A DNA stretch of 64,000 nucleotides from Paenibacillus polymyxa M1 (GCF_000237325.1 NC_017542.1:487001-551000); one strand, 5' to 3'; positions 9,496 to 19,130 are shown, counted from the stretch's first letter. Translations and numbers: made by a program. Notes: generated by a model not told the origin, from the sequence alone.

Positions 9496-10155
9496 TTAGG
9501 ATGTTTTGGACAAGCGTCGCTCCATATATAGCACAAGAAAGCTGAGCGGAACCGTCAATACAAGATATAGCAGCGCCGTGATCGCATAGACTGTGATGGG
9601 CAGAAAGGTATCTGAGTTAATGAGATCCGAGTAATACATGAGATCCAGTCCAGCCACAATGGCCAGTACGGAAGAGTTTTTAACCAGATTGATGAATTGA
9701 TTGCCGATTGCAGGCAGTACAATTTTAATGGCTTGCGGTAAAATAATGCTGATCATCGTCTGGTTGTAATTCAACCCGGAGGACCTTGACGCCTCAAATT
9801 GTCCCTTGGGTACAGATTGAATGCCGGCACGTATAGCTTCTGCAATAAAAGAGGCGGTGTACACAGTCAATCCAAGCGTTCCAGATACAAAGCCGTCCAA
9901 GGGGATGCCCAGAGTGGGAAGACCGAGATAAAAAAACAGTACAACAATCAGCAATGGAATATTGCGGATGACCTCTACATAGACAGTACCGATCCAGTTT
10001 AGCCATTTAAAAGGCGCAATTCGGAAGATGGCAATGATAGCCCCCAGAATAAAGCTTCCGATCAAGGCAATAACACTAGCTTGAACGGTATGAAGCAAGC
10101 CTTCTCTGAAACGGTCGCCATGATCGAAAAGTACGTTGATATCAAAAGTTAGCAT
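9496..10155 (-). CDS. glnM: Glutamine/polar amino-acid ABC transporter permease (GlnM type)
   Basis: 219 residues, five predicted helices, and EAA loop FEASRSSGLNYNQTMISIIL. The ATG at 10155 follows AAGGAGG with a somewhat long spacer. Fourteen bases separate it from the other permease, so the two are surely cotranscribed. Substrate assignment rests on operon order. Confidence 0.85.
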   Translation of the reverse strand: MLTFDINVLFDHGDRFREGLLHTVQASVIALIGSFILGAIIAIFRIAPFKWLNWIGTVYVEVIRNIPLLIVVLFFYLGLPTLGIPLDGFVSGTLGLTVYTASFIAEAIRAGIQSVPKGQFEASRSSGLNYNQTMISIILPQAIKIVLPAIGNQFINLVKNSSVLAIVAGLDLMYYSDLINSDTFLPITVYAITALLYLVLTVPLSFLVLYMERRLSKTS

Positions 10156-10226
10156 CTACGGGTATACCTCCTTTTTCAGAGCTAAGAAAGGAAGGAGCAC
10201 GCAATCGCGGCTCCTTCACAAGATCA

Positions 10227-11057
10227 TTATTCGGGTTTAACCCCAAGCCATTGCTCATGCAGCTTATCGTATTCACCATTGCTTTTCAGTTCCTTGATCG
10301 TATCATTAATGGCTTGCAGCAGTTCGGTCTGCCCCTTTTTCACTGCAATGCCGTAAGGTTCCTCTGTGAAGTTCCCACCTACTAGGGTATAATTCGGATC
10401 TTGCTGTTGCATGCCAAGCAGAATAGAGTTATCGGTCGTCAGCGCTTGCCCTTTACCTGCCTTAAGGGCGTTGAAGGCATCTTGATAGTTTTCGAACTCT
10501 AAAATCGTTGCTTTGGGCGCTTTTTCGCGGATATTTTTTGCGGAGGTAGAGCCTTTAACAGCGAGTACCTTGGTATCGGGTGTCAGGGACTCCAGACCGG
10601 TGATCGGGCTTCCTTTTTTCACGAGTAGGGATTGCCCTGCATTAAAGTAGACATCGCTGAAATCGACCTGTTTTTTGCGCTCATCCGAAATGGTCATCGT
10701 GGCGATAATAGCGTCGATGTCCCCATTTTGCAGTAAGGTGATTCGTGTTTTGGACGTGACTTCCTTGAGTTCGAGCTTGGTTTCATCACCAAAAATATGC
10801 TTGGCTACAGCCTTGGCGATGTCGATATCAAAGCCCTCGACTTTCCCGCTAGCCGGATCTTTTAGTCCGAATAACTTGGTGTCGTACTTCACCCCAACGA
10901 CCAGTTTTCCACGCTGTTTGATGGCTTCCAGCCCGTTGGAAGCTGCTGCTTCATTTCCTGACGTTGCTGCTTCTTGCTTACCTCCACAGCCTGCCAAGAC
11001 GAGCAGACAGGTTAATGCAACCAGCACCAAAGTACTCCACTGAAATCTTTTTCTCAT
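10227..11057 (-). CDS. glnH: Glutamine-binding lipoprotein (GlnH type)
   Basis: 276 residues. Lipoprotein signal peptide ending in the lipobox LAGC (Cys about residue 24), then a SBP_bac_3 domain: RGKLVVGVKYDTKLFGLKD, VEGFDIDIAKAVAKHIFG, QNGDIDAIIATMTISDER, PYGIAVKKG. Surface receptor of the importer. SD AAAGGGG precedes ATG at 11057. Among polar amino acids, glutamine is the best guess from synteny. Confidence 0.88.
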   Translation of the reverse strand: MRKRFQWSTLVLVALTCLLVLAGCGGKQEAATSGNEAAASNGLEAIKQRGKLVVGVKYDTKLFGLKDPASGKVEGFDIDIAKAVAKHIFGDETKLELKEVTSKTRITLLQNGDIDAIIATMTISDERKKQVDFSDVYFNAGQSLLVKKGSPITGLESLTPDTKVLAVKGSTSAKNIREKAPKATILEFENYQDAFNALKAGKGQALTTDNSILLGMQQQDPNYTLVGGNFTEEPYGIAVKKGQTELLQAINDTIKELKSNGEYDKLHEQWLGVKPE

Positions 11058-11102
11058 TACAATGATCCCCTTTCAATTTTTATTCCATTAATAATAGTCT
11101 GT

Positions 11103-11885
11103 TTAATGATGAATCAGACGGCTCAGGAACAGGCGAGCCCGTTCTTCACCCGGATTCTGAAAAAACTCAGCAGGTTGGCTGTCTTCCAAGATCTGTCCTT
11201 TGTCCATAAAAATCACGCGGTCAGCCACTTCACGAGCAAAGCCCATTTCATGAGTGACGATGACCATCGTGATGCCTTGATGGGCAAGCGAGCGCATGAC
11301 ATCCAGCACCTCTCCGATCGTTTCGGGGTCCAGAGCTGAAGTCGGCTCGTCAAACAGCATAATTTTCGGATTCATTGCGAGTCCACGGGCAATTGCAACC
11401 CGCTGTTGCTGTCCACCGGACAATTGGGCGGGGTAGCTCTGTGCCTTTTCTTCAATTCCGACACGCTTCAGATAGGTGAGGGCAGTTTGAATAGCTTCTT
11501 CTTTCGGGATACCCAGTACCTTCATCGGTGCCAGTACAATGTTCTCAATCACCTTTTTGTGGGGATACAGGTTGAAATGTTGAAATACCATCCCGATATT
11601 GCGGCGGAAGGCGTTAATATCAATCTTTTTGTCATGCACGGGGACATCGTTAACGATTAGCTCCCCATCAGATATCGTTTCCAGACGATTGATGCAGCGA
11701 AGCAGGGTGCTTTTACCTGAGCCGGAGGGACCGATGATGACAACGACCTCGCCCTCCTTAATCTGAAGATTGATGTCTTTAAGTACATGAAAGTGACCGT
11801 AATGCTTGTTGACATTGCGAAATTGGATCAGAGAGCTCACCCCTTTTTTTGACTTGAATACATCGCTTAGTAGACAGACTGACAT
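11103..11885 (-). CDS. glnQ: Glutamine ABC transporter ATPase (GlnQ type)
   Basis: Walker [10 protein letters not shown], signature [10 protein letters not shown], Walker B IMLFDEP followed by TSALD: a PAAT-family ATPase. The ATG at 11885 gives 260 residues but has no ribosome-binding site and adds about 18 residues to the family start. Homologues normally begin right at the segment read here as [16 protein letters not shown] at 11840, or a CTG at 11831 preceded five bases earlier by AAGGGGTGA (a near-perfect anti-16S match), fits better. I keep the long form as the outer limit. First gene of the operon. Confidence 0.85.
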   Translation of the reverse strand: MSVCLLSDVFKSKKGVSSLIQFRNVNKHYGHFHVLKDINLQIKEGEVVVIIGPSGSGKSTLLRCINRLETISDGELIVNDVPVHDKKIDINAFRRNIGMVFQHFNLYPHKKVIENIVLAPMKVLGIPKEEAIQTALTYLKRVGIEEKAQSYPAQLSGGQQQRVAIARGLAMNPKIMLFDEPTSALDPETIGEVLDVMRSLAHQGITMVIVTHEMGFAREVADRVIFMDKGQILEDSQPAEFFQNPGEERARLFLSRLIHH

Positions 11886-12051
11886 GATTAAGCTCTATTA
11901 GAATTTCGAAATTTCTCTCATGATACTATAAGCTTACAATAAAAAACAAGATTTTATGTCAATAAACTTTACGTGAAAAGTGTTTTTGACTGTTTTTATA
12001 CTAGTTATTTGTTATTTATATGATGAAAACGAATATATATCCACAATTTAA

Positions 12052-12068
12052 TGTTATTTATTTTGACA
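12052..12068. promoter_or_regulatory. Possible TnrA/GlnR-type nitrogen box
   Basis: TGTTATTTATTTTGACA matches the symmetrical 17-base TnrA/GlnR consensus (TGTNANAWWWTMTNACA) at both half-site ends with two internal mismatches. It lies 167 bases before the glnQ ATG, in the AT-rich divergent region 11886-12169, which otherwise shows no clear element. A nitrogen-regulated site would suit a glutamine importer, but one such match could be chance. Confidence 0.35.
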
Positions 12069-12169
12069 TAAACTATGAAACCTCGACATGCAGAGGGAGA
12101 AACGTGACAAAAGCAGCGCTATGTTTTACAGTAGGGAAGAAGGAATTTAGGGTAAAGGAAGGATAGACA

Positions 12170-12634
12170 ATGACGAAAGCTATTTCACCGCTAGTCACGG
12201 CATTGGGCATGGAGCCCCATCCAGAAGGCGGCTGGTACAAAGAGATGTGGAAGGCCAATTTTCAAATTCCGAAGCCTGTACTGCCGGATGTGTATTCCGG
12301 TCCGCGCTTTGCAGCTTCGTCTACGTATTTCTTGCTGCATCCGGGTGAGTTCTCCGAATGGCATGTGGTCCATTCTGACGAGCTGTGGTTGTACCATAGT
12401 GGAAGCCCTATAGAGTTAAAATTGGGTGGAAGCGGAGAAGAACCTGGCGAAGAAACGGTAATTATCGTTGGCGCAGATGTGGAGGCAGGACAACATCCAC
12501 AAGCACTCGTACCAGGAACTGTATGGCAAACGGCACGTCCGCTGGGGGATGAGCCTGTGCTGGTAACCTGTGTTGTTGCACCAGGATTCCACTTTGATGA
12601 TTTCAAGCTGATTGCCAAAGGTAAGGTGGAGTAG
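12170..12634 (+). CDS. Cupin protein, DUF985 (Cupin_5) family
   Basis: 154 residues. PHPEGGWYKEMWK near the N-terminus, FLLHPGEFSEWHVVHSDELW and VVAPGFHFDDFKL near the C-terminus are the conserved blocks of the DUF985 cupins (yeast YML079w-like beta-barrels). Conserved His and Glu residues line the barrel, but the enzymatic role of the family is not established. SD AAAGGAAGG precedes ATG at 12170. Stands alone, divergent from glnQ. Confidence 0.88.
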   Translation: MTKAISPLVTALGMEPHPEGGWYKEMWKANFQIPKPVLPDVYSGPRFAASSTYFLLHPGEFSEWHVVHSDELWLYHSGSPIELKLGGSGEEPGEETVIIVGADVEAGQHPQALVPGTVWQTARPLGDEPVLVTCVVAPGFHFDDFKLIAKGKVE

Positions 12635-12646
12635 GAATATTTTATC

Positions 12647-12683
12647 GGCGGGTATAATCCTGGATAAACAGGACTTACCCGCC
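12647..12683 (+). terminator. Probable terminator hairpin
   Basis: GGCGGGTA / TACCCGCC outer stem and TCCTG / CAGGA inner stem, followed by TGATTTGTTG. The T tract is weak. Lies between the cupin and the convergent GGDEF gene. Confidence 0.5.
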
Positions 12684-12714
12684 TGATTTGTTGTTACGGG
12701 TATTTTTGTTAGTG

Positions 12715-13416
12715 TTAGAGAGTTGCCATTTGTTGTATACCTTGGATCTTTGTTTTTTTTCGAAAACCAGCTGCAAACTTTATCACTCGTGCAGTACCAT
12801 ATGATCTGACGTTTGGCCTCTGTCTGATCCTCTGGTATACAGCATAGCGGTTTCTCCCCATTCCTTTCGCTTGGTACATGGCGATATCGGCCTCTTTCAG
12901 TAAAGAAGGTAGGGGCTTCTTCGGAGAAGGATGCATAGTAATCCCGATGCTACCTGTAACTTGAAGATTGATTCCCTGGATGTTATAAGGAACGCTGATT
13001 TTTTGCAGCAGCAGTTCTGCCAGAACTGTGACCTGATCGGCATCATAATCCTTCATAATGAGTAGAAATTCGTCACCACCGATTCGAAAAGCTTTCTGAT
13101 GGGAGTTTGTTACCTGGAGTAAATGATCGCTTACCCGTCTGAGCAGCTTATCACCGATTTGATGTCCATATGTGTCATTAATGGCTTTGAATCCATCCAG
13201 ATCAAGATACATAATAGCAAAGCCTTCTTTGCCGTTGCTTCGTTTCCAAAATAGCTCAAGTGCATTCCGATTGAACAGACCCGTTACAGGGTCCTGATAG
13301 GCAAGTTTCCGCAGCAAATTTCTTTCCATCATCACAGAATGCAAAAAAATTAACGTATATATCCACAGCGCCAAAGTTAGACCGATTAGAAGTAAGGCTG
13401 TTAAAGATATACTCAA
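12715..13416 (-). CDS. Membrane-anchored GGDEF diguanylate cyclase
   Basis: About 233 residues: one N-terminal transmembrane helix, then a full GGDEF domain with DPVTGLFNRNALE, LDLDGFKAINDTYGHQIGD and the intact active-site RIGGDEF. No RxxD inhibitory I-site is seen in the usual place upstream of GGDEF. An upstream TTG at 13431 has no proper ribosome-binding site; the TTG at 13416 sits five bases after GGTGGTGA, so I start there. It should make c-di-GMP. It begins 51 bases after the sortase stop on the same strand, giving an adhesin-sortase-cyclase gene row. The C-terminal tail of about 40 basic residues is unassigned. Confidence 0.85.
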   Translation of the reverse strand: MSISLTALLLIGLTLALWIYTLIFLHSVMMERNLLRKLAYQDPVTGLFNRNALELFWKRSNGKEGFAIMYLDLDGFKAINDTYGHQIGDKLLRRVSDHLLQVTNSHQKAFRIGGDEFLLIMKDYDADQVTVLAELLLQKISVPYNIQGINLQVTGSIGITMHPSPKKPLPSLLKEADIAMYQAKGMGRNRYAVYQRIRQRPNVRSYGTARVIKFAAGFRKKTKIQGIQQMATL

Positions 13417-13467
13417 TAGGGTCACCACCAATATAGTTTATAGGTTATTCCGCTTCTATTAGCGGCA

Positions 13468-14118
13468 TTAGGTTAGTTGTCTGGCATGAACGATGAGTCG
13501 ATGTGTCGGATTTACAAGAGGATCACAGGTAATTAGTGTGAGAAGCTTTTGTTTCTTGATGCTTTTTAAAACGGAGACATTTGAAGGAGTGACGACTGAA
13601 ATGTTGTAGACCTTGTATACGTATTTTTCACCCCGAGTGTGAATTAGAATCTGATCTCCGATTTTCACCTCATTAAGCCGGTTAAATAAACGTCCAGTTG
13701 TTCGTGAGCGATGAGCGGCTATGGCAGCATTCCCCACCTGGCCGAGTGTCGCAGTTTCCGACATATGTACGGCTGCATATCTCATATGCTGTTGGGTTGC
13801 ACCTTCGAGTACAGGAAGTTCCAGCCCGATACGATCAATCTGGATTGTAGCGATTGGGGCTTGCTCTGAAGCCGACGATGGGGGAGTGGCTTGTGACAAT
13901 TGTGGCCCATCCGCTGCTGCAGTATTTGTCAGCCAATTGGACAAATCTGTATAGCCTTTCATCATTTCGGGAGTCAGTGTCGATGTATCTGTATTTGATA
14001 ATGATTCAGCTTCCTGTAATAGCTCTTTTTGCTTTTGATCTTCCAACCATTCATTAGCGGTAGGAAATAACATGATGATGATTCCTAATATGATGCTCAC
14101 GTATGCCAGCTTTCGCAA
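13468..14118 (-). CDS. Sortase, class D-like
   Basis: 216 residues with an uncleaved N-terminal membrane anchor (about 5-22) and a C-terminal sortase barrel. The catalytic triad is visible: His136 (AIAAHRSRTTG), Cys198 (LITCDP) and Arg207 (THRLIVHAR). The start is TTG at 14118, with AGGAGG eight bases before. Cleaves LPXTG-type signals and links the protein to peptidoglycan; the adhesin directly upstream ends in LPKTG, so that is its likely substrate. A hairpin at 14170-14203 lies between the two genes. Confidence 0.88.
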   Translation of the reverse strand: MRKLAYVSIILGIIIMLFPTANEWLEDQKQKELLQEAESLSNTDTSTLTPEMMKGYTDLSNWLTNTAAADGPQLSQATPPSSASEQAPIATIQIDRIGLELPVLEGATQQHMRYAAVHMSETATLGQVGNAAIAAHRSRTTGRLFNRLNEVKIGDQILIHTRGEKYVYKVYNISVVTPSNVSVLKSIKKQKLLTLITCDPLVNPTHRLIVHARQLT

Positions 14119-14169
14119 TTGAAAAGCCTCCTAATACAGTAATCCATAGATCGGACATGTAAAATAATT

Positions 14170-14203
14170 CCCCTTCTCGCTGAAATGATGAGTTGAGAAG
14201 GGG
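14170..14203. terminator. Hairpin between adhesin and sortase genes
   Basis: CCCCTTCTC / GAGAAGGGG stem. Read on the minus strand it is followed by AATTATTTTA, a weak T tract, so it may be a partial terminator or RNA-stability element that lets adhesin mRNA exceed sortase mRNA. Confidence 0.5.
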
Positions 14204-14225
14204 ATTTTTGATTATAAAATGTTAT

Positions 14226-17200
14226 TTATTTTTTATGCGTTCGTCTATAACCCAGATAGGCCCCCAGAAGAATTAAGAACATGCCACTTACATAGAAGGG
14301 AGCAGGACTGTTTTCTCCTGTCTTTGGCAATGTATCCACCTTGGGTGTATGACCCGGATCACTTGGATTCTCTGGTTTTTCTGCTGGTAGGCGGATTACA
14401 CCCTTAGGTACTGGGTCTTCTTCAATCTTCACGGGCGGAGAAGGCTCCTGGTGAGGATCGGCTTCCGGTGTCTCAGGTTGCACCCCTGGTTCAGCGGATG
14501 GTTGCGCCTCTGGTTCTACAGGTGGCTGTTCAATAACCGGAACGCCCAACGGAACATCCTCATCCTCGATAATTTTCGGCTCTTCGGTTGTTACGGGCGT
14601 AACAGGCGTCGCCGGAGGTTCAGTTATTTCAGGGTCCTTATCATGTTTTTTGCCTGAGCCCGGACTCGTAGGTGTACCCGGATCGGTAGGCGTACCTGGG
14701 TTTGTAGGCGTACCTGGATCAGTAGGTGTACCCGGACCCGGATCAACAGGAGTGTCTTTTTTGTTGGTGATTACGATTTGTTTAATGCCTGAACTTTGTT
14801 TGATAGTTGTATCTATTTTGATTTCTGTTTTTGGCGCTGTTATTTTGTAGCCTTCAGGAGCAGTAAGCTCCTCCAGGATGTAGTCATCATAACTCAATGA
14901 AGAAAATACGATTTTCCCGTCCAAATTGGTAGTTTGGACAAGAGGTGCTCTTTTCTGATTCTTGTCATAGAGTGCAAAACGTGCCCCGGATAGAACCTTA
15001 TTGTGATCGTCCTCATCAACTTTGGTAATCTCCAGACTTCCCGTAACTCCTCCTCCTGATCCTGAACCAGAGGATGTGCGCACGGTAATTTCCTTACTTG
15101 TTTCCCTGATTTCGGTGGTCAAACGGTCGCCCTCGAAATTAACCTTATTGCTCACTTTTGCCTTGTCTTCAGCTTGAAGAAAGGATTGATATTGCAAAAT
15201 ATAACCCGATGATATAGCCTTCGCAAAGGCAAGCTCAAAGGATTGCTGACCTTGAGCAGTCGTTGTTATTTTTAGCTTATAATCCTGATCCTTGACTAAC
15301 TCAGTGTCCCTAACAGCTTCTCCGTTGGCAGACACTTTGGTGGAGTATAGATGAAAGGAATCTTCAATCAGAATTTGATTATTGCTGGGCGTATCCACGA
15401 TCTTCGCATTGGAAACATGGGATTGCCCTTCATTGATATGGATGTTCCAATCGATTTTATTTCCATTCTGAGCACCAGACTTTGTCACGTATTCTCCACC
15501 GTGGGGCACAGTCACTTTGGCAGCCCATTCCGAATCTACATTTTTTCCATCCATAAGCAGAGCGTTATTGTTAATCTCTTTATCAATAAGCTCTCCTTCC
15601 AATGTTGTTTGGAAAGTGACCCAGTAAGGAGAGTTGATGGACTGGTTAAACTGGATGCGCAGTTCGTTGTTGTTAGCGGCGGAAGGTAAAACCAGAGTAT
15701 ATTGGCTCGAAGGTACTTCGGCCCCTTTCTGTACGCCATTCCACCATCCAAGCAGGGTCATATCGTATACCTTAACAGAATTTGGGACCAACTTTTGGCC
15801 CTGTAACAAGGTATCTCTAATCTCAGCATAATTGAGAGTTTTGCGGTTATAGTTGGCCTTAATGTCCCATGTAATTTGCTTGGAGCTGGCATTGTAACTA
15901 CCTGACTTCGCCCCATTTTGCTGGGTCATATTGTCCGGCCATAATCGAGCTTCGGCCTCAGCAGTTTGTGTTGTTCCGTTGTATAACCAAGTGATAGAGG
16001 CTTTATTCCAAAAGTCCGGCTTGGTTTTGTCGATTTTCCATTCGTTGTTAAAGGTAGTTGTATAGTTAATGGTGTACGTGTCTTGAATCTTTTTATGAAA
16101 ACGTATAGTGAACCCTTTTTTGTAATCCAGCGTAAGAGGGATCAGTTCGTAGTCTGTCGGTGATGTTAGTGTTGTTTTTCCGTCCGCGCTTTGGATCTTC
16201 AATGTGTTCGGCAATAAGGCCAGACTGCCATTCGGAAAGGCATCGTCGATAACGATTTGATCCATTGTATACTTATCCGCATTAATAGAAATGACCCAAG
16301 GAATTGTTTTGGTGTTATAGTTCGGTTCCTTATAGCCTTTGGTGATAATTATACTTTTCAGTTCGGTGGTTGTTTCTTTTGTTACCCCATCAGAAGTTAC
16401 ACTGTTCTTTATTTTACTATTTTTAACTACACGATCTATAGCCTTTGTTTGATAACGGATGGTATATGGGGCTTCAATATCCGTATTGAAAAGCAGATTG
16501 AAACCATTGGTACCATGATCGTCAATAACTGGAGTGACGCTGTATTGGGATGCAGGGAGCTCATCCTGTGTATCCCCTTTATACACTTTAAGTGAATCTA
16601 TGATGAGTTGTTGGCTGTTATTAAAACGGTCACTTAACGCGGCTTTAGCTGCGGGAATTTTTTTGTTGGCAAAATTATATTTGATTGCCCATGAGATCGT
16701 TTGAGTGACTGGGTCGTATTTCTCCACTTTTTTGCTTAAAAAATCCCCGCGTTGAACAGTGACTGTAGCTGTTGCGGACGTATCCTTCACATCGTCCCCT
16801 GAAAAAGTGGCTGTGTTGGAGAAACGAGTATCCTCGCTTGTTATGTTTGTGGAATATTGAATACGGTAGGCGCTGTTAATACTCTCCTCGTTAAAACGGA
16901 TTATAAAGCCCGGCACAACCGGATCAGTCTCTACTGTATACTTATCTGCGCTAACAGTGTCCCCCAGCACGGTGGTTCCGTTCACATTAATTTGTAAATG
17001 GTTTACCCGGATGGAGTCCTTGACTAGTTCTAGTCCTTGGGGAGTTGGGTCGGTTACTACAGCGTGTTTGATAGGATCCAAGTGTTTATTTACGTCAACT
17101 GTCCAATGAATTTGGTCTTTTCCATCAAACTTTCCTTGTTTCTCCATTGTAGGACCAGCTGCAGGCTTAATATTTACGATAGCCGTTTGCTCGCCGCCTT

Positions 17201-17837
17201 TGATCGGGATCGCAATAATAACTTGTGTACTGCCTTTTTCTATTTGTGTGCTAAATTCAGTTTTGATCTCTAGCTTACCGCTGACATTAGAGTGGCTTTC
17301 TACGTAATCATTAAATGTCATAACCACTTTACCTTGACGGTCTACGGTAAAATGACCTACTTCTCCATCTGTATTCGTCAAAGGAGACATAATATCTGTG
17401 TAAATTTGGAATTGCTCAGGTAATTGAAAGGTAAAGGTGTCTCCAGCTTTATACGTATGGTTCGGCAGTTCCCATTCATAGCCTAAATGGATGGCGGAAC
17501 CAATATCAATACGGCTATCGGGATTATACACTGCATCAATAACACTTCCAGTAGAATCTGTAAGGGTTAGCTTGGTTAAAATACTTTCTTGAGTTGCCCT
17601 AACTTCAGAAGTTGAGCCAGCAGTTGGTTCAGGGGCTGGAGCCGGGACAGCAGGTGGGATGTTAATTGGCTCTGAGGGCATTGGATAAACATCGTTAGTC
17701 ACACTCTGAACCGGATCGGCTCCTGGGGTCACTGGCAGAGTAGAGTCGGGATTTTGTGCATAAGCTTGTGTTGTGCTGAACAAACACTGCAAAAAGAGCA
17801 ATAGCGCAACCGTTGCTGCATTCCATTTTTTTCTCAT
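14226..17837 (-). CDS. LPXTG-anchored collagen-binding-type adhesin with SpaA domain
   Basis: 1203 residues. Signal peptide (1-27, ending AYA); a proline-rich leader; an SDR-like Ig domain (about 85-205); five successive collagen-binding (Cna-type) modules, each with a T/I-x-W-x-I opening and a ...I.F.......Y.I.Y.T close; one SpaA/Cna-B module (GSLEITKVDEDDHNKVLSGA to ITNKK); a Pro/Thr/Glu-rich wall stalk with DPGTPT repeats; then LPKTG at about residue 1170, a hydrophobic helix and a RRTHKK tail. Such modules often carry Lys-Asn isopeptide bonds. Start ATG at 17837; AGGAG lies about 13 bases upstream, longer than ideal. Anchored by the sortase encoded next. The ligand is unknown; collagen-binding domains in soil bacteria need not bind collagen. 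Confidence 0.92.
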   Translation of the reverse strand: MRKKWNAATVALLLFLQCLFSTTQAYAQNPDSTLPVTPGADPVQSVTNDVYPMPSEPINIPPAVPAPAPEPTAGSTSEVRATQESILTKLTLTDSTGSVIDAVYNPDSRIDIGSAIHLGYEWELPNHTYKAGDTFTFQLPEQFQIYTDIMSPLTNTDGEVGHFTVDRQGKVVMTFNDYVESHSNVSGKLEIKTEFSTQIEKGSTQVIIAIPIKGGEQTAIVNIKPAAGPTMEKQGKFDGKDQIHWTVDVNKHLDPIKHAVVTDPTPQGLELVKDSIRVNHLQINVNGTTVLGDTVSADKYTVETDPVVPGFIIRFNEESINSAYRIQYSTNITSEDTRFSNTATFSGDDVKDTSATATVTVQRGDFLSKKVEKYDPVTQTISWAIKYNFANKKIPAAKAALSDRFNNSQQLIIDSLKVYKGDTQDELPASQYSVTPVIDDHGTNGFNLLFNTDIEAPYTIRYQTKAIDRVVKNSKIKNSVTSDGVTKETTTELKSIIITKGYKEPNYNTKTIPWVISINADKYTMDQIVIDDAFPNGSLALLPNTLKIQSADGKTTLTSPTDYELIPLTLDYKKGFTIRFHKKIQDTYTINYTTTFNNEWKIDKTKPDFWNKASITWLYNGTTQTAEAEARLWPDNMTQQNGAKSGSYNASSKQITWDIKANYNRKTLNYAEIRDTLLQGQKLVPNSVKVYDMTLLGWWNGVQKGAEVPSSQYTLVLPSAANNNELRIQFNQSINSPYWVTFQTTLEGELIDKEINNNALLMDGKNVDSEWAAKVTVPHGGEYVTKSGAQNGNKIDWNIHINEGQSHVSNAKIVDTPSNNQILIEDSFHLYSTKVSANGEAVRDTELVKDQDYKLKITTTAQGQQSFELAFAKAISSGYILQYQSFLQAEDKAKVSNKVNFEGDRLTTEIRETSKEITVRTSSGSGSGGGVTGSLEITKVDEDDHNKVLSGARFALYDKNQKRAPLVQTTNLDGKIVFSSLSYDDYILEELTAPEGYKITAPKTEIKIDTTIKQSSGIKQIVITNKKDTPVDPGPGTPTDPGTPTNPGTPTDPGTPTSPGSGKKHDKDPEITEPPATPVTPVTTEEPKIIEDEDVPLGVPVIEQPPVEPEAQPSAEPGVQPETPEADPHQEPSPPVKIEEDPVPKGVIRLPAEKPENPSDPGHTPKVDTLPKTGENSPAPFYVSGMFLILLGAYLGYRRTHKK

Positions 17838-18104
17838 ACGGTAAACAAATCTCCTATTCTTAAAATACTCTTATTTAACGGCTAATGGTTATTCCTTCGA
17901 GGTCGAGAGAACTGTATTTATATATTCATCATTCATTCATATGATGCTATGTTAGCCGCATTAATTACTTGTTCAGAATTTATGAAAATTCATGTTCGGG
18001 GATGAACCTCCTCCTTTTGACTCGAAATTAGATAATGGTTGGAAATCTCATTGTCTTCCTGGACTAGAATACATGCCACATCTCAACAATTTCTCAACAA
18101 GGAT
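17838..18104 (-). other. Upstream region and leader of the adhesin gene
   Basis: No gene. Contains an inverted repeat CGGCTAA (17879-17885) / TTAGCCG (17952-17958) within the probable 5' leader and an AGGAGGAGG followed by a GTTC...GAAC mini-hairpin near 18000. I looked for a c-di-GMP-I aptamer here and did not find one. Confidence 0.4.
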
Positions 18105-18139
18105 AGAAAAAGAGCCTTGATCATGTGATCAAGGCTCTT
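18105..18139 (-). terminator. Terminator of the transglutaminase-fold gene
   Basis: Perfect 14-bp palindromic stem AAGAGCCTTGATCA / TGATCAAGGCTCTT; on the minus strand it runs into TTTTTC. Confidence 0.85.
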
Positions 18140-18196
18140 CAAGAAATGTAGTTCTATTTTTTCATTTTTTAAAAATATGAATTAAAAACATTGATA

Positions 18197-19006
18197 TTAA
18201 TATTGCTTTGTTTTAATGTATTTGGAGGGATCTTTGACCATTTGGAATTTCTGTTTACCCATATAAAGTGCTGCATCTACTGTAGTGTCTACGACCACCC
18301 ACTGATTATCGATGTAGACCTCATTCCAGGCATGATAAGTGTCCACGTAGGAAGATTTGCCCATAACCAGCTTGGTTGGTACATCTACACTTCGTAACAT
18401 AGCAGCCATCAGTGAAGCATAACCATAACAAATATCTTTTTGAGAGCTTAACGTATGATCAATTTGTGGCAGATAGTCAGTCGTTAAGGCAAAGGCCTGA
18501 TTGGAGTCATACTTGATATGACTAATTACGTAGTCATAGATTTTTTGCAGCTTCTCGCGATCCGTTGTTGCACCTTGGGTTAACTCACGGGCTTTTTGAA
18601 TCGCTTGATTAGTACTACTCCAGTTAATATTTTGAACGGAATTAAGATACACCGCTTTGCTATCGTTTAGCTTTAACTCGATCGTATCTTGTCCTATCAC
18701 TTTATATTGATTACCACTAAGCTGTTCTAAAATACTGATGTTATAGTTCCCATTACCCATTTGGAGAGGAAATACTTCTTCGGATTTCCCGGGTGTTAGA
18801 TTATAAGAGTATTTTTGTGCATCTTTGGTAACCAAAATCTTGGTTTTAACGTTAGGTTTAACAGGGTAGCGCACACTGACCGTCCCATGATTTACATTGT
18901 TTTGGTCCAACCATGCAACACTATCAGCAGCGTAAATTGTCGAATTTAAGAGAATTGCGGACAGCATGAAAAATAGGAGAAGTGTGGAAAGTATCATTTT
19001 CCCCAT
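18197..19006 (-). CDS. Secreted transglutaminase-fold protein (Cys-His-Asp triad)
   Basis: 269 residues. The ATG at 19006 follows AAGGAAG by six bases and starts a signal peptide (MGKMILSTLLLFFMLSAILL, cleavage near IYA-A). A longer reading to 19162 would translate riboswitch sequence and is rejected. The C-terminal transglutaminase-core domain shows the triad Cys193 (DICYGYASLMAAML), His225 (YHAWNEVYI) and Asp240 (WVVVDTT). The N-terminal 110 residues are beta-rich and unassigned. The fold serves both protein cross-linking and cysteine-protease activity, which cannot be told apart here. Expression is under two tandem c-di-GMP-I riboswitches, and the next genes downstream are the sortase-anchored adhesin cluster. 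Confidence 0.88.
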   Translation of the reverse strand: MGKMILSTLLLFFMLSAILLNSTIYAADSVAWLDQNNVNHGTVSVRYPVKPNVKTKILVTKDAQKYSYNLTPGKSEEVFPLQMGNGNYNISILEQLSGNQYKVIGQDTIELKLNDSKAVYLNSVQNINWSSTNQAIQKARELTQGATTDREKLQKIYDYVISHIKYDSNQAFALTTDYLPQIDHTLSSQKDICYGYASLMAAMLRSVDVPTKLVMGKSSYVDTYHAWNEVYIDNQWVVVDTTVDAALYMGKQKFQMVKDPSKYIKTKQY

Positions 19007-19020
19007 AAAAAACTTCCTTT

Positions 19021-19093
19021 CGGTGGCCAGGCTGCCATCATCAATAGAAGGCCCTATAGCTTTGCGTCCCTGCCTTTCGACAGGTTTGCCATT
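19021..19093 (-). promoter_or_regulatory. c-di-GMP-I (GEMM-I) riboswitch, second aptamer
   Basis: On the minus strand the conserved GEMM-I blocks appear in order: ATGGCAAACC, a GAAA tetraloop (GTCGAAAGGC), GGGACGCAAAGC, AGGGCCT and GATGGCAGCC. The aptamer ends only about 10 bases before the AAGGAAG ribosome-binding site, with no terminator between, so it probably acts on translation initiation. Confidence 0.93.
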
Positions 19094-19130
19094 TCGTATA
19101 AAGTTTTCGGGAAAAATAAGCACGACAAAA

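Noticed and set aside
17838..18104. c-di-GMP riboswitch in front of the adhesin gene
   Set aside because: None of the conserved GEMM-I blocks are present; only an unrelated inverted repeat.
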